Shown here: positions 18,561 through 30,250 of the stretch, piece after piece | Layout of the letters: the number at the start of each line of letters is the position of its first letter | How positions within the stretch are numbered: position 1 is the stretch's first letter | Origin: Symbiodinium sp. CCMP2592 | Taxonomy: Eukaryota > Sar > Dinophyceae > Suessiales > Symbiodiniaceae | Assembly: GCA_905221615.1 (NCBI GenBank) | Contig: CAJNDT010003190.1 | Location: 124,001 to 188,000, forward strand | Reading direction: 5' to 3' | DNA: 64,000 nucleotides | The notes under the pieces: model-generated | What the model was told of the DNA's origin: nothing | Databases searched by the model: none | What the model saw: only the letters and a program-made list of their open reading frames with translations | Translations under genes and position numbers: made by a program

Positions 18561-20090
18561 GCCTTCAGGGGTTCAGAATTTAGGGTTTAGGGTTAGGGTT
18601 TCCGCGCTCGGGTCTTTAGGATTTGTCCAACATTGAGCGCTCTACACCCGAAACTCTCTTCAAGCTGGGCATGCCCCAGTAGTTGCCTGTTGCCCCTTTT
18701 GTTTCTGGGGCTCCCGATCACCACCGAATTGTAGCCTGCATGCTTCAAGGGCTTCTTGGGAACCCGGTGGCACCTGAAGCGTCCAAATCCTCTGTTTTCG
18801 TTTGATGCTCTTAGGATATTCCCAAACTTCAAGGGTTAAGTCTAGAGCTCAGGGGTGCAGAGGGGTTTGAGGAAGCATGCAGGGTTAAGGACCAGGGTTT
18901 AGGGGTCTGGTGGGGCTCAAGGCTGTAGATGTTGACAGAAAGCTTCGGGCTTAGGGTTTGCATGCATGTATGCACGCCGTTGATTGGGTACGCCTGTACG
19001 TTCATCGTTTGCGAAATTTATGAGTATATGCACATGTGTGCCTTCATGCCATGTAGAATCATGTAATACATCGATCAGTAGGACGGATGCTGGAGCGAGT
19101 GGAGCACGGATGCTGGAGACTCGTTGTAAGCTTGAGTTACAGCTATCAGCCCAGCTGTTCGTCTTGAAGGGGTCTGGGTAAACAGGGTTCAGGGTTTATG
19201 ATCCCTAAGCCCTTGAATCTATGGGTTTATGGGTTTATGGGTAATTAATCGGCGGGGCGCTGGTTCCAAGAAGAAAGCTTGAAACAGCCCACTCTGAACC
19301 GCACTGCAGCGGACTCTAAATCCTGAACCTAAATCCTGAACCTAAACTATCACTCCCCAAGGCAGCTCGAGGGTAGGGAATCTTAGGAGGTTTAGTGTTT
19401 AGGGTTTATTGTTTTTTTACAGCTTTTGTCGTATCCTCTGTAGACCCTATACTCTAAAGCCATACCCTATCGACCCTGGGCCCTAGAACCTTAAAAGGAG
19501 ATCTTAAGAGAACTCTATAAGGCTATTGAGGAGCTTCATCTGTGATTTTCAGGGAGCGTACACAATGAATGGAAACGCAAGCTCTGAACCTTCACCAGAG
19601 GCCTTCATGATTACAAAAACGGAATTCTGGGGTACATCGTAGTACAAATATGCTCAGGAGTACTATTGCTACCATGAGGACCAAATCTTGGAGCCAATCG
19701 ACCACTCCTGTAGCAAGACCTCTCGCGGAGTAGCGGCGTGCCCAGACCCTCAAAGTACGTGGCTTGGTTAGCGGAGTATTCTTTAGGCCGTTTTGAAGCA
19801 TACCGTACTACTTGGAATGTTGCCCAGGCTGGCCCTGGAAGCCGTAAACCGTAAAACCGAGTTGTTTGTTGCAAGTTCAAATCAGTAGCGCTCCAGGACA
19901 AGATGAGGAGTTTCCAGAAGGCTCAGCTGCATGGTGCCTAGGGCTTTTATGGGTAATGGTACTCGTAGTAGCGCTATTATAGTATTGTTAATACTGATTA
20001 GTATTACTATTTGTTGGAGGGTCAGGATTTAGGGCTCGACAGTGAAGGCTCTGGGGGGCTTCGAGGTAGGCTCGTTTCAGGATGTCGTTC
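18561..20090. other. non-coding, no convincing gene
   Basis: Scattered TTTAGGG and CCCTAAA motifs only. The minus-strand frames at 18593-18832 and 19592-19901 have mixed composition and no splice or homology support. Confidence 0.35.
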
Positions 20091-20109
20091 CCCGGGTTCC
20101 CCCCAAACC

Positions 20110-20245
20110 CTAAACCCGCGCCAGCGATCCACTTTGGCTCCACTGGGAGTTAGGATTAGGGGGACCCGGTACCCTTTAAGGGGTCTCCCTCATCATGCTA
20201 CCCAAACCCCAAACCCGCGCCAGCGATCCACTTTGGCTCCACACC
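20110..20245. repeat. local duplication, also found at about 1.0-1.15 kb
   Basis: GCGCCAGCGATCCACTTTGG occurs twice, at about 20117 and 20217. The intervening CTGGGAGTTAGGATTAGGGG and GGGGTCTCCCTCATCATGCT are shared in reverse orientation with 1015-1145. Confidence 0.75.
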
Positions 20246-20304
20246 CCGTTCTCATGACATCTCGGGAACCCAGCCCAAGGCCCATGGCAGCATGACAGAA
20301 GGCC

Positions 20305-20475
20305 ACCTCAAACCCTAGGTTTGAACCTTAAAAACTAAACCCCCCAACCCCTAAACCCCTAAGCCCTAACCTCTAAACCCTAAACCCCTAAACCCTAGAC
20401 CCTAAACTGCTAAACCCCTAAACCCTTAAACCCCTAAACCCTAAACCTTAATGTAAACTCCAAACCCTAAGCCCA
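20305..20475. repeat. CCCTAAA telomere-like array
   Basis: Heptamers and CCCCTAAA variants. A possible small module (20490-20540) follows and TTTAGGG resumes at 20566. Confidence 0.85.
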
Positions 20476-20971
20476 AAGCCCTGTTGCCAGAATGCGGAGA
20501 TCTCTGCGAGGCTAGACGAGGCTGGGAGCGGCAGCGGCTTCATTACGTTGTCCTAACATGTCGGGTTTAGGGGTTTAGGGTTTAGGGATTTGTATAGATT
20601 TTGTGTGTTTAGGTTTAAGACGTTAGGAGTTAGGGTCCAGGGCTTCGGGCTAGGGTGAGGGTTTAGAGCTCCGACCGAAAAGTCAAGTGAGTCTTAACTC
20701 AAAGCACCGCCGAAGCCTCTGTCACCAGTGCCTGAACTATGAAGCCGATATTGTCAAACCTCAAACTGCCTTTAAGCTGCTACTCGGAAGCCCTCAACGT
20801 CGGTTTTGCCCACCGTCTGCACTTTCCTTGCCTCCACAAGGCCCCCGTCCCCCCTCCCTGCACCCCCCCCTGCAACACACACCCGGCAAGCTCATGGGAG
20901 GAAAGCTGCATCCCAATGGTCGCAGGTCTCCGTATGGTGTGAGCAGCTTCTCAGATACATCATGCTCACGA

Positions 20972-21074
20972 TGGGAGTTTCCGAAAATTGGGGGGTACCT
21001 TATTTGGTGTATTTATTATAAGGATCCTACTATTTGGGTACGGTATTAGGGTACCCCATTTTCGGAAACTCCCA
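20972..21074. mobile_element. family-D hairpin element
   Basis: TGGGAGTTTCCGAAAATTGG pairs with CATTTTCGGAAACTCCCA; 103 bp. The second copy is at 51424. Confidence 0.85.
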
Positions 21075-21345
21075 GATACCAGCCGATAACTGATCCTTTA
21101 TACGTCCTTGGAGCCATAGTCCCATATCCCGGCAAAACCTCTTTCGATTACTTTCAGCCCCGATAGTACGCGATCATGTTGGGATTCCCAGGAGTAGGCC
21201 ATGACTACAGTGAAAAACAGCGTTCTAGGTGTTGTGAGTATGGATGTTCTTGCCGTGTGTGTGAAGGATTCCAACGCTTGCTATTGCACAGTACTGTGCG
21301 CAAAAGACGGAATCCCAGCAAAGGAAAAATGTCATCACACTTCAG

Positions 21346-21375
21346 GCGAAGAATCGGCAGCAAGAAGAGAAGAAG
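21346..21375 (+). CDS. candidate 30-nt micro-exon (K/E/Q module)
   Basis: After CACACTTCAG it encodes AKNRQQEEKK and ends AAG|GCCGCA; the frame stops five codons later. This is the first of the charged coiled-coil-like modules that dominate the rest of the window. Confidence 0.4.
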
Positions 21376-21399
21376 GCCGCACGGCATTGAAGTTGCTTA

Positions 21400-22220
21400 A
21401 ACCCCTTACAAGACAGACATTTTCCGTAGCATGAGTTTCTTTTGCATTGCGGTCGACTTTGTTTCCTGACTACAGATTTTCGATGCATTGTCCCTCATTC
21501 CCTCAATGCAGGCAACTACCCAAGACCGTACTCCCCCTCATGAAGATTGTCCAATGTCTGAAATGAATATGAAACCTGGCTCCCTGCAATTTCCGTGAGG
21601 ACATTAAGCCTTTTTTTTTTTTTTGTAAAAGCTTCCTACTTTTTCCATTGTTGCCTCGTCGGGAGCCGCCGGGCCGCCGTCGTTATCAGAGTTGCTGGGC
21701 GACGGGCGTGGGATTCGAGGCAGGCGGGTTCACAGGACTGCCATTTTCTTACCTTTGGTTCGTAGGGAATGGAAGAATGGTAGTAATAGTAGTTATAACT
21801 ATACTATACCCCATTCCTCCATTCCCTACTAACCGATGGTAAGTTGTCTAAAGAGGCGCAGATAGGAGTCAAACATGTGCATTGAGCCGTTTAGCCGTAG
21901 CAAGGATCGTTAAGTTGTGCAAGGAGTGTTCCTTGCAAGTGCTCGTAAGGATTATATTATACAGCTTCAAGAACCCCTATAGTAACCCTCTTTCGAGCCC
22001 TTTAGAGGAGCTCTTAAAAAGGAACACCATTACAACCCTTGAGGTCCCTGTGTAAGGATCGGCGGATCACCACCGACTAACTCGAAATGCTAGGCATGAG
22101 AAGTTTTCAAAATCGAAACCCGAAGCCCTGAACACCCGGCTCCAGCTGCTAGGCTCGTGCCTTCAGCGCATTAAGCCCCATCGCGGCTTTAGCCCTAAAC
22201 CAGAATGCGTCACCTCACCT
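21400..22220. other. non-coding; one short hairpin
   Basis: No accepted exon. Poly-T occupies about 21611-21626 and a hairpin element 21762-21829. Confidence 0.4.
21762..21829. mobile_element. short hairpin element
   Basis: TAGGGAATGGAAGAATGG faces CCATTCCTCCATTCCCTA with a TAGTTATAACTA palindromic centre; 68 bp. A related right arm (CCATTCCCCCATTCCCTA) occurs near 57479. Confidence 0.65.
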
Positions 22221-22221
22221 C

Positions 22222-22325
22222 CAAAGCCTAAGCCCCTAAACCCTAAACCCTAAACCCTAAACCCCTAAACCCCTAATCCCCTAAACCCCGAAACCCCTAA
22301 GCCCTAAGCATTAAAACCCCTAAGC
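22222..22325. repeat. CCCTAAA telomere-like array
   Basis: CCCTAAA/CCCCTAAA repeats upstream of the exon at 22362. Confidence 0.85.
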
Positions 22326-22361
22326 CCGAAGAAGCAGCAATCTCCAAGCCGTACTGGGGAG

Positions 22362-22391
22362 GCTGAACGGCGCCGACAGAAACAAGCCGAG
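22362..22391 (+). CDS. candidate 30-nt micro-exon (R/Q/E module)
   Basis: After ACTGGGGAG it encodes AERRRQKQAE and ends GAG|GTGGTC, a GT donor. The A-E-x-R-R pattern recurs at 28423, 29029, 43884 and 46383. Confidence 0.45.
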
Positions 22392-23555
22392 GTGGTCCTG
22401 ATTTGGGTTGTTGGGTGGGTTTTGGTTTTTGAGTGCAGGGATTTGGCTCGGTAGAGTTTGGGGTTGGGGCCTTAGGTTTCGGGGTTTAGGTTTCTAGAGT
22501 TAGTGTTTGGGGTTTTGGATCCGGATTTTGTATAGAGGTTAAGGCAAAGTTTGTTTTTGGGCTGCGTCTTAGGCCGGGATTGGTTTTATTTTTCGATGTT
22601 GGGGGATTGGTGGTTAGGGATGCGGGTGTTTGGTATTTGGGGTATCCGGCAGGCGATTCATTTTGGTCGAATTGAGGGCAGCCCTGAGCGCGTTTCGCGG
22701 GATTCAGGCATTATAGAGTTTTAGTTCAAACCCCTAGACCCCAAAAGAGCACGGAAGTCGAACCGTCCGGAAGAGAGGTTTTCGGGTTCTACGGCTCTAG
22801 CGGGGCGAATGGATCATCCATTTCATTTGGGCCATAAGTGAACACTTCAATTGCAAGTGTTCGTTCGTAGCAATGCTACTTGTGAGCGGGACGAGGGGTT
22901 GATGTGATTGTGGCTGTTCCCAAGCCCTAAACCCCAAACCCTGAACCCTTTGTTTGACGATGCGCAAGCCTCTATGAGGCAGGCCCTGCTGCTACAGAAA
23001 AGGTCCGATGCACTTTAAAAAAAAGGACCCTAAACCACTCAAAACGTAAACCCTTTACCCTAAACCGAACCCTGAACCCTAAACCCTGAACCCTAAAACA
23101 CTCAAAACCCAAACCCTAAACCCTGAACCCTGAACCCTAAACCCTGAACCCTAAAACGCTCAAAACCCAAACCCTAAACCCTACACCCTGAACACTACAC
23201 CCTGAACCCTAAAACACTCAAAACCCAAACCCTAAACCCTACACCCTGAACCCTAAACCCTGAACCCTAAAACACTCAAAACCCAAACCCTAAACCCTCA
23301 ACCTTGAACCCTAAAACACTCAAAACCCAAACCCTACACCATAAACCCTGAACCCTAAACCCTGAACCCTAAAACACTCAAAACCCGAACCCTAAACCCC
23401 ACACCCTGAACCCTAAACCCTGAACCCTAAACACCCAAATCCCAAACCCTAAACCCTACACCCTGAACCCTAAACCCTGAACCCTAAAACACTCAAAACC
23501 CCAAAACCTAAAGCACTCAAAACCCAAACCCTAAACCCTAAACCCTGAACCCTAA

Positions 23556-23975
23556 ACCCTCAAGAGCAGGATAAATAGAAATTGTGTGATTTTCGTTTCG
23601 AACTGCATTTGCATTAGATTCAAATTTTCATTAAACGTGTCCATCCAAAATCCAGCCCAAGCCAGCCACAGCAGCCCAGCCCAGCAGCCGACCCGCCCAG
23701 CCCACCCAGCCCCCCAGCCAAGTCAAAACCCTCCCAAAACTTTCGCTCAAAACTTTCGCCCAAAACTTTCGGTCAAAACCCAGGAATGCCAAATCACAAG
23801 TCACAAACCAAAACTTTCGCTCAAAACGTTTCGCTCAAAACTTTCGGTCAAAACCCGGACCCAGCCCCGGCCCAATGCTCCCAGGCCCAGCCTAGCCAAA
23901 CAGAATGCGAAATCACAAGTTAAAAACCAAAACGTTCGGTCAAAACCCCGGACCCAAACCCTATACAATTTCTAT
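23556..23975. repeat. non-telomeric insert, copy 1
   Basis: It begins CAAGAGCAGGATAAATAGAA and contains CAGCCCAGCCCAGCAGCCGA and repeats of AAAACTTTCGCTCAAAACTT. Copy 2 at 24298 is alike end to end except for indels. Open frames are Pro/Lys low complexity. Confidence 0.85.
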
Positions 23976-24297
23976 GAACCCTAAAACACTCAAAACCCAA
24001 ACCCTAAACCCTACACCCTGAACCCTAAACCCTGAACCCTAAAACACTCAAAACCCAAACCCTAAACCCTGAACCCTAAAACACTCAAAACCCAAACCCT
24101 AAACCCTACACCCTGAACCCTAAACCCTGAACCCTGAAACACTCAAAACCCAAACCCTAAACCCTAAACCCTGAACCCTGGACCCTGAACCCTAAAACAC
24201 TCAAAACCCAAACCCTAAACCCTACAGCCTGAACCCTAAACCCTGAACCCTAAAACACTCAAATCCCAAACCCTAAACCCTACACCCTGAACCCTAA

Positions 24298-24750
24298 ACC
24301 CTCAAGAGCAGGATACATAGAAATTGTGTGATTTTCGTTTCGAACTGCATTTGCATTAGTTTCAAATTTTCATTAAACGTGTCCAACCAAAATCCAGCCC
24401 AAGCCAGCCACAGCAGCCCAGCCCAGCAGCCGACCCGCCCAGCCCACCCAGCCCCCCAGCCCAGCCCCAGCCCCCACCAGCCAGCTCGGCCCCCAGCCCG
24501 CAACTCCCAAAACGAAAACTTCAAGTCAAAAAACATAACCCTCCCAACACTTTCGCTCAAAACTTTCGCCCAAAACTTTCGCCCAAAACTTTCGCAAAAC
24601 TTTCGCTCAAAACGTTTCGCTCAAAACTGTCAGTCAAAACCCGGACCCAGCCCCTCCCCAATGCTCCCAGGCCCAGCCTAGCCAAGCAGAAACCAAAACT
24701 TTCGGTCAAAACCCCGGACCCAAACCCTATACAATTTCCATGAACCCTAA
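24298..24750. repeat. non-telomeric insert, copy 2
   Basis: Same start (CAAGAGCAGGATACATAGAA) and same CCCAGCC and CTTTCGCTCAAAA repeats as copy 1, with an extra CCCAGCCCCCACCAGCC segment. It was probably duplicated together with the surrounding satellite. Confidence 0.85.
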
Positions 24751-25529
24751 AACACTCAAAACCCAAACCCTAAACCCTACACCCTGAACCCTAAAACACT
24801 CAAAACCCCAAAACCTAAAGCACTCAAAACCCGAACCCTAAACCCTGAACCCTGAAACACTCAAAACCCAAACCCTAAACCCTACACCCTGAACCCTAAA
24901 CCCTGAACCCTAAAACACTCAAAACCCAAACCCTAAACCCTACACCCTGAACCCTAAAACACTCAAAACCCAAACCCTAAACCCTAAAACCCTGAACCCT
25001 AAAACACTCAAAACCCAAACCCTATACCCTAAACCCTGAACCCTAAACCCTGAACACTAAAACATTCAAAACCCAAACCCTAAACCCTAAACCCTGAACC
25101 CTAAAACACTCAAAACGCAAACCCTAAACCCTAAACCCTGAACCCTAAAACACTCAAAACCCAAACCCTTAACCCTACACCCTGAACCCTAAACCCTGAA
25201 CCCTAAAACTCAAAACCCAAACCCTAAACCCTAAACCCTGAACCCTAAAACACTCAAAACCCAAACCCTATACCCTAAACCCTGAACCCTAAAACACTCA
25301 AAACCCAAACCCTAAACCCTAAACAGTCCTGCATTCGTCTTCATCCTTCTTGGCGTGACATCCTCGGAAAATAGTTTTGTAGAACTAAATGTTCGCTTGC
25401 ATCCTGTCAGGTCGCTGCGAGCATGGCCGTCCTGCCCGGCCACGAACTGAGAGCACCTCTGCAAGCTTCTGATGCCAACTTGTTCCTTGGTCAAGTCCTA
25501 TCTTTGCGATGCCGGTGCTCCCGCCTGCC

Positions 25530-26204
25530 GTGGACAATGAGCCTACCTTTGAGTCGCCGCCTCAGATAAGAAAAACTACTGAACTACTGCTTCCGTTCAG
25601 ACTTATGTTCATCTGAACTCAGATTTCCGAAGTGGTGGAGCTTCAAAATCGCGAACCAGGCTGGAGCATAGTAAGTTAGATGAATGATTCCCGAAAGACT
25701 CCGTCGGCAGGTGTACGATCGCGAGATCAAGTTCTTGAACAGCCTCGCCGAAGGCTTGGTTTTCGCGATCAATGTCAACTAATTTTTTCCCCCAATCTTA
25801 TCGCCAGGAGACTTCATCTATACCGAGTACACCAAGGCAGGATTCCACCGGCATCGAACGAGCACATACGTAGTTGTTTGAGGTTCGCGACTGGCCGACT
25901 ACTAGCAGTGATCATTTCGTGGTGCCTATGCAGCTCGTCATGGACTTCCGTATCAGGCCCGGTTCGGTTGCTTAGCTTCGTATCGTTTTTTTTCGCAACC
26001 GCGCTTGGCAGGAAGCTGGAGTATTACTGCGACGTTATTGGGCTGGATCCGCCAGGGCCTTGGGCTCGCGATAAGTACTGTCTTCACGCCTCGTCGCTCA
26101 GGAACCTTCTCACCAAGCAGTTCACCCCGCACGAGCTGATCTACCAGCATATGAAACCGCCGAAACGTGGGGTCCTCGATTCGAGCGAAGTCGAAGCTGG
26201 TTGA
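25530..26204 (+). CDS. small multi-exon gene, unknown protein
   Basis: Four exons join in one frame by GT-AG splicing: 25623-25670 (ISEVVELQNREPGWSI), 25711-25773 (VYDREIKFLNSLAEGLVFAI plus N), 25808-25869 (ETSSIPSTPRQDSTGIERAH plus part of a Thr codon) and 26012-26204 (KLEYYCDVIGLDPPGPWARD and on to a TGA stop). The introns are 40, 34 and 142 nt; the first has a GTAAGT donor and the second a CTAAT branch-like motif and pyrimidine tract. An earlier exon with an ATG near 25510 (MPVLPPAVDNEPTFESPPQI) probably precedes, but its donor is unclear. The island lacks telomere-like repeats and lies between arrays. No family is recognised. Short introns with GT donors contrast with the GC-donor exons around it. 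Confidence 0.5.
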
Positions 26205-26805
26205 CGAACCATGCGCAACTGAGGTCAGCGCGGTGATTGACGGACCACTTGAGCGACCGGCACCGGGATTATAAAAGCAAGAGGTTTTTGGTAAGAAGGT
26301 TTTTGATTTGTGCAGAATAAAGAAGTTTCAACATTGACGATGCGTGTTCAGTTTATCCCACAAGCATTCACGACGCACCAACATGTAGTGCATAAGGTGT
26401 AGTTGTATTTGGGATTTTTGTATGAGGTGTATGTACACATATAATATATATATATATATATACATAGAAACACATACACATAGATATATAGTATGTATAC
26501 ATGGTTTACTTTAATTATACATATATATATATATATATATAGATACAACTATACTTCTACGGGTTCTAGGAACGTTTCTGCATTTTACGTGCCGCGATTT
26601 CGAACCTAGATGTTGTAATAATCTCGGGTTCGTCGATTAAGACTGCAAATAGGACTACGCGAAACAAGTGTTTGGACTACTTCACCGACTACATTTGCAA
26701 CATAGTATTTCTTTATGACGTGAGATATATTTCTTTGTACGAATAGATTCTATTGACTTTTATCGTTTACTTGTCCGGTATTTATATGCATATATATATA
26801 TATAC
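26205..26805. other. AT-rich non-coding tail with (TA)n tracts
   Basis: (TA)n at 26439-26462 and 26519-26540 and TA-rich CACATACACATAG repeats. No gene is seen. It ends where CCCTGAACCCTAAA repeats resume. Confidence 0.6.
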
Positions 26806-26807
26806 AT

Positions 26808-26965
26808 ACCCTGAACCCTAAACCCTGAACCCTAAAGCACTCAAAACCCAAACCCTAAACCCTAAACCCTGAACCCTAAAACACTCAAAACCCAAACCCT
26901 TAGCCTTACACCCTGAACCCTAAACGCTGAACCCTAAAACACTCAAAACCCAAACCTAAACCGTG
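26808..26965. repeat. CCCTAAA/CCCTGAA/ACACTC satellite, resumed
   Basis: Same composition as 22920-25325, so the gene island at 25.3-26.8 kb interrupts or bounds one satellite field. Confidence 0.85.
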
Positions 26966-27141
26966 AATCCGAAACCTTGAGGCCTCCAGGCTCCGGGCCT
27001 GCATCAGCCTTTACATCCTCCGGAGTTTAGTTTGGTTTTACGGTTTAGGGGTTTAGGGTTTCAAGGTTTTGGGTTAGGGGTTTAGGGCTTAGGGTTTTGG
27101 GTTTAGGGTTAGGGGTTCGGGTTTAGGGGTATCGGGGTCAG

Positions 27142-27174
27142 GAGGAGAAAAGACGGGCCGAAGAGGAGGCCGAG
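27142..27174 (+). CDS. candidate 33-nt micro-exon (E/R/A module)
   Basis: After TCGGGGTCAG it encodes EEKRRAEEEAE and ends GAG|GCACGG. A TTTAGGG tract lies directly upstream. Confidence 0.45.
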
Positions 27175-27584
27175 GCACGGCTTGCTTCGTCGGGTGGCGT
27201 ATGTTTGGGTTCAGACTTTCGGGCCTATCGTCTAGGCTTCAGGAGGTGGTGGGTTCAAGGACTGGGTCCAGATTGCGTTGTTGAATGTTTGGGAGCTGGA
27301 GCATCCTGACCTTTGAATGCCTTTTCAAGCTTACTTTGCTGAGTAGCTTCATCAGGCACCCGTCTTATAACCCGTATCCCGAAACGGGAACTCCACCTTT
27401 GAACCCTTCCATGGCAAGCAACTTCGAGGATGTGGGGCTTTGTATGTTCGTAACCCCCAAACCCTGCTGTAAACCCTAGACTGACCCCCAAAACCTTAAA
27501 CCCTAAACCCCCTAGTGGGAGGTTCCGGACTTCCGGACAGCGGAACCTCAATGTACGAACGCAAAGAATACGCCTGCAACCCTG

Positions 27585-27845
27585 CAAGGAGACTGCCGAC
27601 AGACCAGCAGGAGACAACTAAGAGACCGCCATGACATCAGGAGATCATCAGAGGACCCACCATCCGGAGAACACCATGAGATCATCCGAAGACCATCGAC
27701 AACGAGCACTGCGACCAGGGCGACAACCCGGCAGGAGACCAGCCACAGACCACAGACCAGCAGGAGGGCAAGGAGACCACTAGGGGACGAGCAGGGGACC
27801 AGCAAGAGACCAGCAGGACAGCACCAGCAGACAACCAGAACACTG
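27585..27845. repeat. degenerate ACCAGCAGGAG-type purine-rich repeat
   Basis: Variants of GACCAGCAGGAGACC recur about every 15-30 nt. One plus frame stays open through it (27543-27907) with Arg/Thr/Ser-rich sequence, and minus frames give Cys/Leu/Val-rich shadows. I do not accept a gene. Confidence 0.6.
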
Positions 27846-28422
27846 CCAAGATACTTTCCGCCGAGTACTGGTGCATTCAGAACTACCTCCCCGAAGGCTT
27901 CCCCCACCTAGTCTCCGGATTCAGAAACATCCGAGAGCGTCCGCGGACATCCTTTCCCCTCAAGTACTGGCGGCTCAAGGGCCCTTGCGAAACTGCTTTC
28001 CATGGGAGCAGGCACCCCCGGTCGTTTCCTACAACTACCGCTGCGATTCAAGGTTTTCGAAAGCCAAAGTGGTCCATCTAGTATTGTTCACAATGAATCC
28101 TGGCCCTGGAGCACGTGCTTGAGGGGAACCCTCCACATACCACCGGATTCCAGCGAAAAGTATGCAACAGACCACAGCGGCAGACAGTAGCAATTTTTCC
28201 GCGCACGCCGCGACTTTGAACGCAAGAACCCCATGAGTAGTGTTGCCATGCTGTTTGGGGAAAACTGATGGAAGAACTTCAGTGCACCCAGACGCGCTAT
28301 AGCTCTAAAGAGCCTTATAAACCCATCGAAAAACCATGTAAACAACAACCCAATGCCAGTGTTAAAAACCCTATGAAACCCCGTAAGCCCAACGCAAAAA
28401 GCCCGAATTTGGACTCCTCCAG

Positions 28423-28449
28423 GCCGAGACAAGGCGGGCCGCCGAAGAG
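28423..28449 (+). CDS. candidate 27-nt micro-exon (A/E/R module)
   Basis: After GGACTCCTCCAG it encodes AETRRAAEE and ends GAG|GCCACG. Same length and pattern as 29029. Confidence 0.45.
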
Positions 28450-29028
28450 GCCACGATCCCATGTAAACAAGGATTCCGGGCCTAGGGGTTAGTGGGTTAG
28501 TGACGATCCCATGTAAACTAGAAGGCCCAAAGACGAACTTGGCAGACGGGGTTTTGGGAGTGGGGGTGGAGGGATTAGGGTGACGCACTATTTGCGGTCG
28601 TGAATCCTTTTCTGTGAGGTCTTGCATTCAGGATCCTTGGATGTGGGTTTTGTAAGCTCTCACGTAAACCGTTGGTACAAGCAGAAGCTATCACAAGGGC
28701 CAGCAAGGTTACCCCAATCGCAGTCAAACTCTTCGAATCCCGCCAAAGTAGCATGTCCTAAACTCTAAACTAGCTTCCAAGCCCTAATTAAACCCGAAAT
28801 CCCAAATCTTAAATCCTAACCTGAAATCCTAGAGCCCAAACCCGAAACCAGACCCTGCAAACTCCAACTACCCAACTCGGAAGTGTAAACGGGCCATAAT
28901 CTCGGGGTTGATTTTTAGATGAGATTCTGCAGATTCCAAATCTACTTCGTAAGCCCAAAACTGTAAGCTACGTAGAAGACACAGATACCGATTCCCAAAA
29001 TTTCTACAAATTGCCAAGAGCGCGTGAG

Positions 29029-29055
29029 GCCGAGAAGAAACGCCGTGCCGAGGAG
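29029..29055 (+). CDS. candidate 27-nt micro-exon (A/E/K/R module)
   Basis: After GCGCGTGAG it encodes AEKKRRAEE and ends GAG|GTGTTT, a GT donor. It is the last module before the retroelement; the next is at 40859, so the intervening intron would be about 11.8 kb. Confidence 0.45.
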
Positions 29056-29224
29056 GTGTTTTTCACTTGGGGTTCATGAATGTTTGGCACGGCCGATCTC
29101 TGCCCATGATTGATGTGGGCTTTCATGGAAATGTTTACCGGACGAGATCATGTTTCAGAAGCCCATGTTTCGAAGCTTCGTCCAAGTTCTGCGGCGGTGC
29201 AAATGCAAAGTGCGACTGCCTTGT

Positions 29225-29395
29225 TGGTATCCTGCTGGTTGGGGTTGTGGTTATTTTTGTGGTGGTTGTTCTCTTGTTGTTGTGGTGGTGGAGGTGGCTG
29301 CAGTTGCGGCTGCGGCTGTGGCTGTCGCTACGGCTGCGTATGTGGTTGTGGTTGTGGTTGTTGTTGTTGGTACAGAGAAAAGCAGCAGCCCGCAA
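29225..29395. repeat. (GTT/GTG/GCT)n microsatellite
   Basis: Imperfect trinucleotide repeats TTGTGGTGG and TGCGGCTGTGGC. All overlapping long frames are shadows. Confidence 0.85.
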
Positions 29396-29523
29396 TTGTT
29401 GTTGATTGGAAGCACTTGGGAATGATTCCGGCGACCGCATAGGGTGTCTATAGAGTTTTGGGGAATGCAAGCCACGGTTTACAAAACATCTGCCACATGA
29501 TGCAAATGCGGTGTAGGCTGGAT

Positions 29524-29694
29524 GGTTGTTGTTAAGGGGGGGGGGGTCAAAACAACAGACGGGGCTGAAAATTTTTGTCTCTACCACAGGGTAGAGACAA
29601 AGGCCCCATTGAAACCAGGACTTTGTCTCTACCCTGTGGTAGAGACAAAAACTGGAGCCCCGTCTGTTGGTTTTGCACCCCCCCTTTCCAACAA
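29524..29694. mobile_element. long-arm hairpin element with nested palindrome
   Basis: GTTGTTAAGGGGGGG...ACAGACGGGGCT pairs with GCCCCGTCTGTTGGTTTTGC...CCAACAAC. Inside lie TTTTTGTCTCTACCACAGGG and the inverse TACCCTGTGGTAGAGACAAA. About 171 bp. Confidence 0.8.
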
Positions 29695-29974
29695 CCGCCC
29701 ACATTAGACCACATCTCCGCCACGGGTATGGGACTCTCCGAAATCCAGAAGGGGTTCTCATGGGTTTTGAAAGGGCTGGTCTGGAATGTTGAAGGGTTTG
29801 CACTAGTCACTAGATATCGAGCGATTTTTACAGGATTTGAGGGGAGATTGACGGGTTTTATGTGATGGTGAAGGGCTTGATCCACGTCTGCCGCTTTGAC
29901 TTTGGTCCCAGGCCCTCAGATCCACGTCTGATGCTTTGGACATGCGCACACAAAATCTTCTCAAAACCACGCAA

Positions 29975-30250
29975 AATCCACGGACACACATCCACGGACA
30001 CACATGCAAGATCCGCAGAAACCTTGCAAATACAAAATCAACGGAAATACGTAAGAAGTCCTTGGAAACACTTAAAAATCCATAGAAACAACACAAAATC
30101 CTTGCAAACACGCACAAACTCCATGTAAACACACACAACATACTTGCAAATACAGTACACACCAAATCCTTGCAAACACGCACCAAGTCCTTGCAAATAC
30201 ACACCAAATCCATGCAAATACACACAAAATCCATGGAAATACGCTGAAAG
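29975..30250. repeat. tandem repeat of AAATCC.TGCAAA.ACACAC type
   Basis: A 22-30-nt unit related to AAATCCTTGCAAACACGCAC recurs about ten times. It creates the Cys/Phe/Leu-rich minus-strand frame 29803-30279, which I reject. Confidence 0.75.

Larger units (their letters stand above)
22920..25325. repeat. composite CCCTAAA/CCCTGAA/ACACTCAAAACCC satellite
   Basis: CCCTAAA, CCCTGAA and CCCTACA heptamers alternate with the spacer AAAACACTCAAAACCCAAA in a higher-order period of roughly 45-65 bp. It is interrupted by two copies of a non-telomeric insert (23556-23975 and 24298-24750). All heptamers are in the C-strand orientation. Confidence 0.92.

Noticed and set aside
20120-20245. Spliced-leader-like GATCCACTTTGGCTCCAC, twice
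   Set aside because: It matches the dinoflagellate leader only over TTTGGCTC and lacks the AG end; it belongs to a local duplication.
25680-26204. Single 174-codon ORF starting at 25680
   Set aside because: Its first half reads through what splice signals mark as introns; only the last 64 codons agree with the spliced model.
28088-28627. 179-codon minus-strand frame
   Set aside because: Mixed composition with no recognisable family, no splice context and orientation opposite to the exons around it; a plus-strand micro-exon lies inside it.
29135-29885. Long minus-strand frames of 112-222 codons
   Set aside because: They run through a GTT/GTG microsatellite and the hairpin element at 29524-29694.
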